From Bacteroidota bacterium (GTDB taxonomy: Bacteria > Bacteroidota > Bacteroidia > 2-12-FULL-35-15), in assembly GCA_025963725.1 (NCBI GenBank), contig JAOQAE010000002.1, positions 1,606,411-1,670,410 on the forward strand: a stretch of 64,000 nucleotides of DNA, in the 5' to 3' direction. Below the pieces are notes generated by a model. The model did not search any database and was not told the origin of the DNA. It saw only the letters and a program-made list of their open reading frames with translations. Position numbers and translations under genes: made by a program. Positions 1 to 6,847 of this stretch are shown piece after piece; position 1 is the stretch's first letter, and each line of letters starts with the position of its first letter.

Positions 1-1
1 T

Positions 2-1543
2 AAAATTTCTAAGCCCGCCCTGGAAAATGTACTGAACGGAGAAGTGAAGCTGATCCCGGAAAAGTATGTGAATACCTACAAGCACTGGATGGAAAATGTA
101 CACGATTGGTGCATCAGCCGCCAGCTCTGGTGGGGACAACGGATCCCGGCATGGTACGATAACAAAGGGAATACCGTTGTTTGCAAAACGAAAGAGGAAG
201 CCATACAAAAGTTAAAAGGGATAAATTCAGAAGTCAAAAGTGAAGATATACGCCAGGACGAAGATGTGCTCGACACATGGTTCTCTTCCTGGCTGTGGCC
301 GATCAGCGTATTCGACGGATTTAAGAACCCCGAAGGAAAAGACATCAATTATTATTACCCGACGAATGATCTCGTAACCGGGCCGGATATTTTATTTTTC
401 TGGATCGCGCGGATGATCATTGCAGGCTATGAATACAAAGGCCAGAAGCCATTTTCGAATGTATATTTAACGGGGATCGTTCGCGATAAGCTGGGCCGTA
501 AAATGAGCAAGCAGCTGGGTAATTCACCCGACCCGATCGAATTGATCGAGAAGTACGGCGCTGACGGCGTACGCGTGGGAATGCTGCTTTGCGCCCCTGC
601 GGGAAATGACCTTTTATTTGACGAAAGCTATACGGAACAGGGAAGGAATTTTTCGAACAAGATCTGGAATGCATTCCGCCTGATCAATGGCTGGGAAACC
701 GCCTATACAAAGCAAACACAGGCAAATACCATCGCCATCCGCTGGTTTGAAGCGAAGTTCAATGAGCAGCTGGAGATCATCAACGACCTCTATTCCAAAT
801 ACAGGATGAGCGAAGCACTGATGGCCACTTACAAGCTGGTTTGGGACGATTTCTGCGCCTGGTACCTCGAGATGATCAAGCCTGAATTTGTGGACGGGAA
901 ATCGCTGCCGATCGATAATGAGACGTACGATGCAACAATTGTTTTCTTTGAGAAGATCCTGAAAGTGCTGCATCCCTTCATGCCGTTCATTACGGAAGAG
1001 CTCTGGCACCTGATCAGGGAACGCGCAGAAAAGGATTGCATCATTGTAGCTGAATGGCCGAAGCCAAGCGGTGAAACGGATGAGATCACCAGGCATTTCG
1101 ACGTGGTGATGGAAGTAATAACGAACATCCGGAACCTCCGCAAGCAGAAGAACATTCCGCAGAAAGAGCAGTTGCAGGTATTCGAAAAAGTGAACCAGGG
1201 AGAGGTAATTAAAACATACGACGAGATCATCATCAAGCTCTGCAACCTCAGCAGCTTTGAGTATGTAACGGCAAATGTGGACAATGCATTTTCCTTTGTG
1301 CTGAAGCATGCCGAATTCTTTGTGCCGCTTTCGCAGAACATGGATGTGGCAGCCGAAAAAGAAAGGCTTGCAAAAGACCTTGAATACAATAAAGGCTTCC
1401 TTAAATCCGTTGAAATAAAGCTGTCCAACGAGAAATTTGTTGCGAATGCAAAGCCTGAATTAATTGAGAATGAACGTAAAAAACAGTCGGATGCAATGGC
1501 GAAGATCAAGGCGATCGAAGAGCAGCTGGCAGGATTAAAATAA
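2..1543 (+). CDS. valS: Valine--tRNA ligase, C-terminal part (5' end outside window)
   Basis: Cytoplasmic class I aminoacyl-tRNA synthetase that charges tRNA-Val. The frame is open from base 2, so the gene is cut by the window edge and the GTG at 44 is internal. Visible are the class I catalytic-core stretch CISRQLWWGQRIPAWY, the KMSKS-type loop KMSKQLGNSPDP that binds ATP, the helical anticodon-binding domain, and the C-terminal coiled-coil arm (AEKERLAKDLEYNKGF onward) typical of ValRS. About 510 residues remain of a family of roughly 870-950; the HIGH motif lies upstream. A GC-rich palindromic repeat follows the stop at once. The identification rests on strong family motifs. Confidence 0.97.
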   Translation, partial: KISKPALENVLNGEVKLIPEKYVNTYKHWMENVHDWCISRQLWWGQRIPAWYDNKGNTVVCKTKEEAIQKLKGINSEVKSEDIRQDEDVLDTWFSSWLWPISVFDGFKNPEGKDINYYYPTNDLVTGPDILFFWIARMIIAGYEYKGQKPFSNVYLTGIVRDKLGRKMSKQLGNSPDPIELIEKYGADGVRVGMLLCAPAGNDLLFDESYTEQGRNFSNKIWNAFRLINGWETAYTKQTQANTIAIRWFEAKFNEQLEIINDLYSKYRMSEALMATYKLVWDDFCAWYLEMIKPEFVDGKSLPIDNETYDATIVFFEKILKVLHPFMPFITEELWHLIRERAEKDCIIVAEWPKPSGETDEITRHFDVVMEVITNIRNLRKQKNIPQKEQLQVFEKVNQGEVIKTYDEIIIKLCNLSSFEYVTANVDNAFSFVLKHAEFFVPLSQNMDVAAEKERLAKDLEYNKGFLKSVEIKLSNEKFVANAKPELIENERKKQSDAMAKIKAIEEQLAGLK

Positions 1544-1544
1544 A

Positions 1545-1578
1545 CACCTCACCCCAACCCCTCTCCAAAGGAGAGGGA
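1545..1578. repeat. Short intergenic palindromic repeat (CCCCTCTCC type)
   Basis: The sequence CACCTCACCCCAACCC leads into a perfect 8-bp hairpin CCCTCTCC-AAA-GGAGAGGG (1559-1577). It sits between valS and the next start, 18 bases before ATG 1596. Similar 'cctcaccccaacccctctcc' repeats are, as I recall, widespread between bacterial genes. It may act as a transcript-end hairpin, but no T tract follows. Confidence 0.7.
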
Positions 1579-1595
1579 CTAAAAATGTAAAAATC

Positions 1596-1868
1596 ATGAA
1601 CAGAAGAGAACTAAAAAGAAACATCAATGGCCTGCTGGGCGATGTAATCGAAGAATGTTATGAATCACTGCTGAACAACGAAGGCAAGAACGAAGAAGCT
1701 GTGGAAGCGATCGTTGACGAAGCTGTTGACGCAGCGGACGACCTGATCGCAAGGGCAAATGCCGCTAAAAAATTAAAGCCGAAAGAAATGAAAAAACACT
1801 TTTCCGACATTAAGGAAGAGCTCGGTGATAAAGTGATCGGCTTCATTGAAAAGCTGAATACATTGTAA
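1596..1868 (+). CDS. Small acidic helical protein of unknown function
   Basis: A 90-residue soluble protein with no signal peptide or membrane segment. It looks all-helical: a basic N-terminus (MNRRELKRNINGLLG), an acidic middle rich in EE, DE and DD pairs, and a lysine-rich stretch (KKLKPKEMKKHF) before a final helix. I do not recognise a named domain. It lies 52 bases after valS with a palindromic repeat between them, and a strong terminator follows, so it is either the last gene of the valS transcript or a single-gene unit. Length, composition and clean start and stop support a real gene. Confidence 0.75.
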   Translation: MNRRELKRNINGLLGDVIEECYESLLNNEGKNEEAVEAIVDEAVDAADDLIARANAAKKLKPKEMKKHFSDIKEELGDKVIGFIEKLNTL

Positions 1869-1871
1869 AAT

Positions 1872-1900
1872 AAAAGGCTGTCGGAACGATGGCCTTTTTT
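1872..1900 (+). terminator. Rho-independent terminator after the small acidic protein
   Basis: AAAGGCTGTCG, loop GAA, CGATGGCCTTT (two wobble pairs), ending in a run of six T. It starts four bases after the stop codon. Confidence 0.85.
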
Positions 1901-1936
1901 CTTTGCTACAGATCTACAGATGTGAACTGATTAAAC

Positions 1937-2698
1937 TTAACAGTAGCCGAACACTTTATAAGTAAGATATCCCACCATTTCATGGATGATGATATCCCAA
2001 TCGTTCATAGCGGAAACATTCGGAATGAATAAATAATCGAACTCGAATTTACGCGGGCCTGAATAGCGGTCGGTGCTGTACGGATCCACGCTCATGCCCG
2101 CTTTCCTGAAGCAGCCAAGGCTCCTGCGCATGTGAAAAGCGGATGTGATCAGCAGCATATCGCCGCTTATTTTCTGATCATCCAGCATTTTTTTTGTGAA
2201 CGTTGCATTCTCCCTCGTGTTCTGCGATTCGGATTCAATGAGCAGATCCTCTTTTGGAACTCCCATGTACAAAAGATAGCGGCTGATGTAACTCCCTTCC
2301 TTCATTTCGGGGTGAAGGATGCGGCCGGAGCCGCCTGTAAAAATGATCTTTTTTATAATACCCCGCCTGTACAGCTCCACTGCCTGCACCAGCCTGTCGA
2401 TCCCGCGGTAAAACTGCGCCCGCTCCATTGCAGGATCGTACACGCTCATTCCGCCGAGCACTACGCCGTACTCATACTTTTTCACATCTTTATACGGCGT
2501 TGCCGGGATCTCCCATACCCGTGTTACCTCATCAAAAATAAAGGAATTAGAAAAGACCAGGGCCAGTATCAGCACAATCCGCAACAGCTTCTTTTTCCGC
2601 TTCTCGTCCTTTGCAAGGAACGACCAGATCAGCAAGGCGATGATCCACACCAGGGGCGTGATAAGGAAAGCAAGGAGTTTGGAAAGAATGAAAAACAT
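1937..2698 (-). CDS. YdcF/SanA-family (DUF218) membrane protein
   Basis: A 253-residue protein with two N-terminal membrane helices (about residues 5-27 and 38-55) followed by a DUF218 domain. The domain shows YGVVLGGM, then a basic stretch IIKKIIFTGGSGR, then ESQNTRENATFTKKML and LLITSAFHMRRS, the usual order of conserved blocks in YdcF, SanA and ElyC. These proteins are linked to cell-envelope assembly and polysaccharide precursor use in other bacteria; the exact reaction is unknown. It is transcribed against the preceding gene and away from the aminopeptidase gene. The family call is firm; the role is inferred. Confidence 0.88.
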   Translation of the reverse strand: MFFILSKLLAFLITPLVWIIALLIWSFLAKDEKRKKKLLRIVLILALVFSNSFIFDEVTRVWEIPATPYKDVKKYEYGVVLGGMSVYDPAMERAQFYRGIDRLVQAVELYRRGIIKKIIFTGGSGRILHPEMKEGSYISRYLLYMGVPKEDLLIESESQNTRENATFTKKMLDDQKISGDMLLITSAFHMRRSLGCFRKAGMSVDPYSTDRYSGPRKFEFDYLFIPNVSAMNDWDIIIHEMVGYLTYKVFGYC

Positions 2699-2726
2699 GA
2701 TCCGTATTTGTAATTGTTATAATAGC

Positions 2727-2830
2727 GTCAGTTCGAGTAGCGAGGCACGAGCGTATCGAGAACAAGCGACTCCATCACACAGTACCACTTCTCGATACTC
2801 TCCCTTCGGTCGAACTCGAAGTGACCTGAC
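2727..2830. repeat. Palindromic intergenic element, 'TTCGAGT...GTATCGAGAA' family, copy 1
   Basis: Outer ends GTCAGTTCGAGT and ACTCGAAGTGAC plus inner arms GCGTATCGAGAA and TTCTCGATAC form an imperfect long inverted repeat with a variable centre. It fills the spacer between two divergent genes. Related copies lie at 15847, 33424, 33876 and 62419. Confidence 0.85.
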
Positions 2831-2876
2831 GAATAGTGTTTTTCTTTAACTCTCAAAAATACACATTTTATAAACG

Positions 2877-2884
2877 TATCTTTG
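2877..2884 (+). promoter_or_regulatory. Bacteroidota -7 box, possibly for a leaderless transcript
   Basis: TATCTTTG fits TAnnTTTG and ends four bases before ATG 2889, so transcription would start at or next to the start codon. No good -33 TTG is seen at the usual distance, which lowers confidence. Confidence 0.45.
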
Positions 2885-2888
2885 GCGA

Positions 2889-3932
2889 ATGTTCAAAGCA
2901 GCGCTGAAGCTCTTCCTTAACATCCTTTTTTTCCTGCTCATGCTCTTTTGCCTGATCTGGCACGAGCTGGTTGTTTACGGCATTTCACAGGCAAAGGGAC
3001 AGCTCTACATTATCCGCAAAGCACAGCCTGCTGAAGAGATCCTCCGCGACCCTTCCTTTTCCGATTCCCTGAAGCAAAAACTGCTGCTGATCGCCGATAT
3101 AAAAAGGTTTACGGTCGACAGCCTCGGCATGCGTCCAAGCGACAATTACACCACGGTTTTCAACCAGCATAAAAAACCGATCTTATGGACAGTTTCCGCA
3201 GCGGAGCCTTATGCCATGAAAGCCAGGGAATGGACGTTTCCCTTCCTGGGAGCAGTTTCATACAAAGGTTTTTTCAGCAAAACAATGCTGCGCAGGGAAG
3301 TTCTTGATCTTGTGAAAGACAACTATGATATTGATGTGTACAGCCCTTCCGGCTGGTCGACCCTCGGCTGGTTCAAGGACCCGATCCTTTCCAACATGCT
3401 GTACAAAAATGAAGGCGAGCTTTCCAACCTCATCATTCATGAGCTTACGCACGGTACCCTGTACGTAAAAAATGATGTAACCTTCAATGAGAACCTTGCC
3501 AGCTTTATCGGCGATAAGGGCGCGGAGCTTTTCCTGGCGCAGCGTTTCGGTAAAGAGTCGAAGCAGTTCATTGATTATGAGAACAGCAAGGCGGATGATA
3601 AAATTTATAACGATTACATCCTGAAAAGCACGAAGCGGCTGGACAGTCTGTATCACCTGCTGGGAAGGGGCATTTCGGAAGATGCAATGAAAATAAAAAA
3701 GAGGGAGCTGATCACGGAGATCGTGCTGGGTGTTTACGGGCAGCAGCTGCACAAGCCAAAACTTTATTTCAAATACACCAAGCAGGCCTTCCGGGAAGGA
3801 AATGCTTTTTTTATGTCGTTCAGCAGATATGATTCGGAATATGATAAATTTGAAAAGGAATACAGAACCATCTATCATTCCAGCCTGAAAGAATATTTAG
3901 AGGCGATGAAGGAGAAGTATCCGTCACTATAG
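2889..3932 (+). CDS. Predicted membrane-anchored zinc aminopeptidase (COG4324-like)
   Basis: A 347-residue protein with one N-terminal membrane helix (residues 8-30) and a periplasmic catalytic domain. The zinc motif HELTH is at 184-188 and the downstream acidic ligand is probably E201 in FNENLASF, the gluzincin pattern of the 'predicted aminopeptidase' family (Pfam Aminopep). Family length is about 330-370 residues. The ATG at 2889 is chosen because the membrane helix starts at once after it. The gene stands alone between a palindromic repeat and a repeat-rich spacer. The substrate is unknown; the protease assignment is inferred from the metal-binding motif. Confidence 0.85.
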   Translation: MFKAALKLFLNILFFLLMLFCLIWHELVVYGISQAKGQLYIIRKAQPAEEILRDPSFSDSLKQKLLLIADIKRFTVDSLGMRPSDNYTTVFNQHKKPILWTVSAAEPYAMKAREWTFPFLGAVSYKGFFSKTMLRREVLDLVKDNYDIDVYSPSGWSTLGWFKDPILSNMLYKNEGELSNLIIHELTHGTLYVKNDVTFNENLASFIGDKGAELFLAQRFGKESKQFIDYENSKADDKIYNDYILKSTKRLDSLYHLLGRGISEDAMKIKKRELITEIVLGVYGQQLHKPKLYFKYTKQAFREGNAFFMSFSRYDSEYDKFEKEYRTIYHSSLKEYLEAMKEKYPSL

Positions 3933-3974
3933 TGCGGATCGCGAATGGATACGAATTTACGAATCTGTGAGCTG

Positions 3975-4003
3975 TGTCATCCCGAGCCTGCCCGAGGGAT
4001 CTT
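3975..4003. repeat. Single arm of the 'GTCAT(C/T)C(T/C)GA...GATCTC' repeat
   Basis: TGTCATCCCGAGCCTGCCC followed by GAGGGATCTT. This matches one arm of the palindromic family seen complete at 8263-8333 and 19577-19672. Just downstream (4031-4075) are AT-rich 'cagattcgcagatttttt' repeats. Confidence 0.65.
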
Positions 4004-4123
4004 ACTCTGTGAGAGAGCTGCATTTTTTGCCGCAGATTCGCAGATTTTTTAAATAATTATTGCAGATTTATCGCTTTCGCGATGGATTTATTACCGTAAA
4101 AAAACAGGAATCAATTTCGCTAA

Positions 4124-4714
4124 ATGAGAAAGATGAAGAAAAGAACAACCCCTTTTTTTATACTACTCACCGTCACACTGTTGTTATCGGGCTTCGTGAT
4201 CCCGCCGCCGCTTAGCTGTCCGGTTCAAACATACAACAACTGGGATGAGCATACTTCCGAAAAAAAGATTAGCCGGGAATTAAGAAAGGCGGAGAAGACC
4301 CATGGTCCTCATAATTTCGGCAAAATTGCGGCTGTACTTTTTTCAAAGGCTTATCTGAATTATATCAGGACAGGATCCATTGATACAGTCACATTTCAAG
4401 GCTCAATTGAATCGTATAAAAAGAGCTATGCAAAAGTAAAATCCATGGCAGTAAAAGCAAAAGCCCTGTACATGGTTGCTTTATCTCATTATTATCTTGG
4501 TAATTATGCAAACGCAAAACAGTGGTTTTTAAAATCTGCGAAAACAGCTCTCCCGTATTCGGGATATGCAAGTATCGGTCTGGCAAAATGCGCTTTTAAA
4601 CAAAATGATCTTCCTTCTGCCGACAGCATACTCACAAATTACAGCGAAACAAAGCGCCTGCAATATGACAGCCTAAAACGTGTGGTGCTGCTGGATATGA
4701 AAAACGGGCACTAA
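4124..4714 (+). CDS. Exported helical-repeat (TPR-like) protein of unknown function
   Basis: A 196-residue protein. Residues 1-28 form a signal peptide or N-terminal anchor (basic start, then FFILLTVTLLLSGFVI). The mature part is helical, and residues about 105-180 look like two TPR-like hairpins: AKALYMVALSHYYLGNYANA, then GYASIGLAKCAFKQNDLPSA. No enzyme motif is visible. A protein-binding role in the periplasm or outer membrane is likely but unproven. The gene is isolated, with 191 bases of repeat-like spacer before it and 252 bases after it in which I see no gene. Confidence 0.7.
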   Translation: MRKMKKRTTPFFILLTVTLLLSGFVIPPPLSCPVQTYNNWDEHTSEKKISRELRKAEKTHGPHNFGKIAAVLFSKAYLNYIRTGSIDTVTFQGSIESYKKSYAKVKSMAVKAKALYMVALSHYYLGNYANAKQWFLKSAKTALPYSGYASIGLAKCAFKQNDLPSADSILTNYSETKRLQYDSLKRVVLLDMKNGH

Positions 4715-4966
4715 ATTTTCACTAAAGAAAACCCTCTTTCACTGTAACCATACTTCCCCACTAAACCATCCCTGTTTACGCGCCTTTCGATTTCCAGCCA
4801 TTTAATTTTACTGCTCAGGTATTTGCTTTACCCTTTAATCGCCAGCCTCTTCAAAAAGGTGTTTATACTGAGCGCAAAGGCACTTATTTTTAGTGCTTAA
4901 GAAGCAGAAGAACATCTGTGAGATCGTTCAGAGAAATTCAGTTAATAACCAAAAAAATTATAAAAT

Positions 4967-6121
4967 ATGCTGGCAATGAATTACAGGGGGCCCTTTCGCG
5001 TGAGAATCGACGAGAAGCCCCATCCAAAAATAGAGCATCCCGAAGATGCAATCGTTAAAGTTCTCCGTTCCTGTATCTGCGGGTCCGACCTGCACATTTA
5101 CCATGGAATGGTTCCGGATACCCGCGTGGGCACTACGTTCGGACATGAGTTCGTAGGCGTGGTGGAAGAAATTGGGCCGGAAGTGACCAAGCTGAAAGTA
5201 GGCGATAAAGTGATCGTACCCTTCAACATCAGCTGCGGAAAATGTGCGTTCTGCAAACAGGAGCTGTACGGAAACTGCCATGAATCGAACCCGCAGGCGA
5301 CAGCAGTGGGCGGGATCTTCGGGTACTCGCATACAGCAGGCGGATTTGACGGCGGACAAGCCGAATATGCACGCGTTCCGTATGCCAACGTAGGCCCGAC
5401 CATCATTCCCGAAGGCATGGACCTCGATGATGCGGTATTGCTAACGGACGTAGTTCCCACAGGATACCAGGCCGCTGAAATGGGCGGGATCAAGCTGGGA
5501 GATACTGTTGTTGTATTCGGTGCCGGCCCCATCGGGATCATGGCTGCGAAATGCGCATGGCTGTTCGGCGCCGGACGTGTGATCGTTATTGATAACGTGA
5601 ATTACAGGCTTGAATTTGCGAAGAATTATTCGCAGTGTGAAGCTTATAATTACGAAGAGATCGGTGATCCCGTGGAGTTCCTGAAAAAGGCCACCGACTG
5701 GCTGGGAGCCGACGTATGCATTGATGCAGTGGGCTGCGAGGCCGGCGGACAAGGAATGCAGACCATCACCGGAAGGAAGCTGATGCTGCAGGCGGGTTCG
5801 GCCACAGCGCTTCAATGGGCGATCAACAGTGTAAAAAAAGGCGGTATTGTTTCAATTGTCGGCGTTTACGGGCCTACAGGAAATCTTGTACCGATCGGAA
5901 ATGTGGTGAACAAGGGAATTACGATCCGTGCAAACCAGGCTTCCGTGAAACGCTTGCTGCCACGCCTGATCGAACATGTGCAGGCAGGCAGGCTGAACCC
6001 GAAAGGCATTATCACGCACCGCATTCCGCTTGAGAATGTTGCAGAAGCTTATCGCATCTTTTCCGATAAGCTCGATAACTGCATTAAAACGGTGCTGATC
6101 CCGCCAACGGTAAGGACCTAA
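4967..6121 (+). CDS. Zinc-dependent alcohol dehydrogenase (formaldehyde-dehydrogenase-like MDR)
   Basis: A 384-residue cytosolic medium-chain dehydrogenase that would oxidise an alcohol or hydrated aldehyde with NAD(P). Catalytic zinc ligands are C38 (CGSD), H60 and E61 (GHEF). The structural zinc site is C90, C93, C96 and C104. The dinucleotide-binding loop is GAGPIG at 185-190. The insert after the Rossmann core (GCEAGGQGMQTITGRK and following) resembles the glutathione-independent formaldehyde dehydrogenase subgroup, not simple ethanol dehydrogenases. It starts an apparent two-gene unit with the 163-residue gene 23 bases downstream. The substrate cannot be read from sequence. Confidence 0.93.
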   Translation: MLAMNYRGPFRVRIDEKPHPKIEHPEDAIVKVLRSCICGSDLHIYHGMVPDTRVGTTFGHEFVGVVEEIGPEVTKLKVGDKVIVPFNISCGKCAFCKQELYGNCHESNPQATAVGGIFGYSHTAGGFDGGQAEYARVPYANVGPTIIPEGMDLDDAVLLTDVVPTGYQAAEMGGIKLGDTVVVFGAGPIGIMAAKCAWLFGAGRVIVIDNVNYRLEFAKNYSQCEAYNYEEIGDPVEFLKKATDWLGADVCIDAVGCEAGGQGMQTITGRKLMLQAGSATALQWAINSVKKGGIVSIVGVYGPTGNLVPIGNVVNKGITIRANQASVKRLLPRLIEHVQAGRLNPKGIITHRIPLENVAEAYRIFSDKLDNCIKTVLIPPTVRT

Positions 6122-6144
6122 TTATAAACTAAAAAATTAAGAAA

Positions 6145-6636
6145 ATGGAAACGTTAAAAAGTGAATATTCACATATAAAAGGTTGGGGGATCGATAACGA
6201 TCCGCAGGATGAGCCCAACTATCCGATGAAAAATTATACCGGCGATGACCACATGCGTATCCGCTGGAAACGCCCAACGCTGCAAAAAGTGGATGTGGAG
6301 CTGTTATTGTCGACCGAGCGTCCTACCCCCAGCGCCGTATTCGGCTCTAAAAACCCACCGCGCGGCTTGAGTGGAATGATCCGCCGGTATGCATTCAAAT
6401 ACAGCGAAAATGAGTTCAAGCACTGGCTGCCTCTTTTGCTTGCCGACCGTGTTGATGTGGTGGAAGGAATGATCGAGGACCTGATCCATCTGAAATTCCC
6501 GAGAGTGGTAAAAGAACGCGGATGGTATGCGCTTGCAAAGCATGCCCCCGGCATCCTCGCAAGGAAGATCGGCGTAAGATTAGCCGTTCTGGCGGCAATC
6601 GCAGGAATCGGAACTTACAAGCTGGCGAAATCATAA
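6145..6636 (+). CDS. Conserved-looking protein paired with the zinc dehydrogenase
   Basis: A 163-residue protein I cannot assign to a named family. The N-terminus is polar (GWGIDNDPQDEPNYPMKNY), the middle is basic with RWKRP and FGSKNPPRGLSG, and a hydrophobic C-terminal segment (about 145-160, RLAVLAAIAGIGTYKLA) could be a membrane tail. It follows the dehydrogenase by 23 bases with no promoter and ends at a perfect terminator, so the two are very likely one transcript. A role as membrane tether or partner for the dehydrogenase is inference only. Confidence 0.75.
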   Translation: METLKSEYSHIKGWGIDNDPQDEPNYPMKNYTGDDHMRIRWKRPTLQKVDVELLLSTERPTPSAVFGSKNPPRGLSGMIRRYAFKYSENEFKHWLPLLLADRVDVVEGMIEDLIHLKFPRVVKERGWYALAKHAPGILARKIGVRLAVLAAIAGIGTYKLAKS

Positions 6637-6655
6637 TTGCACACTGATAAAAACC

Positions 6656-6692
6656 AAAAGCCTGAAATATTCAACATATTTCAGGCTTTTTT
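6656..6692 (+). terminator. Perfect-stem terminator after the dehydrogenase unit
   Basis: AAAAGCCTGAAATAT, loop TCAAC, then the exact reverse complement ending in a T run. A 15-bp perfect stem starting 19 bases after the stop codon. Confidence 0.93.
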
Positions 6693-6786
6693 GCGTCTAT
6701 GCCGCGATATATATTTTAAAATATTCCGATTGGTTTTCAGCTTAATTATCACCTGCGGAAGCACTGATCTGCCCGAATTTTTTCCC

Positions 6787-6817
6787 TTGTTTTAATGACC
6801 CTAAAAAACTAAATTTG
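6787..6817 (+). promoter_or_regulatory. Bacteroidota-type promoter of icmF
   Basis: TTG at 6787-6789, a 20-base spacer, then TAAATTTG at 6810-6817. This fits the primary sigma-factor consensus of Bacteroidota and predicts a start near 6824 with a leader of about 24 bases before ATG 6848. Confidence 0.75.
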
Positions 6818-6847
6818 TAACTTACGTCAAGCTAAACGAACACAGCA

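Noticed and set aside
614-1309. A long minus-strand open frame inside valS
   Set aside because: It is antisense to strongly conserved ValRS codons and lacks family features; the plus-strand gene explains the region.
4715-4966. A possible small gene or riboswitch in the 252-base spacer before the dehydrogenase
   Set aside because: No open frame with a plausible start, no recognised riboswitch and only a weak 7-bp hairpin near 4880 were seen.
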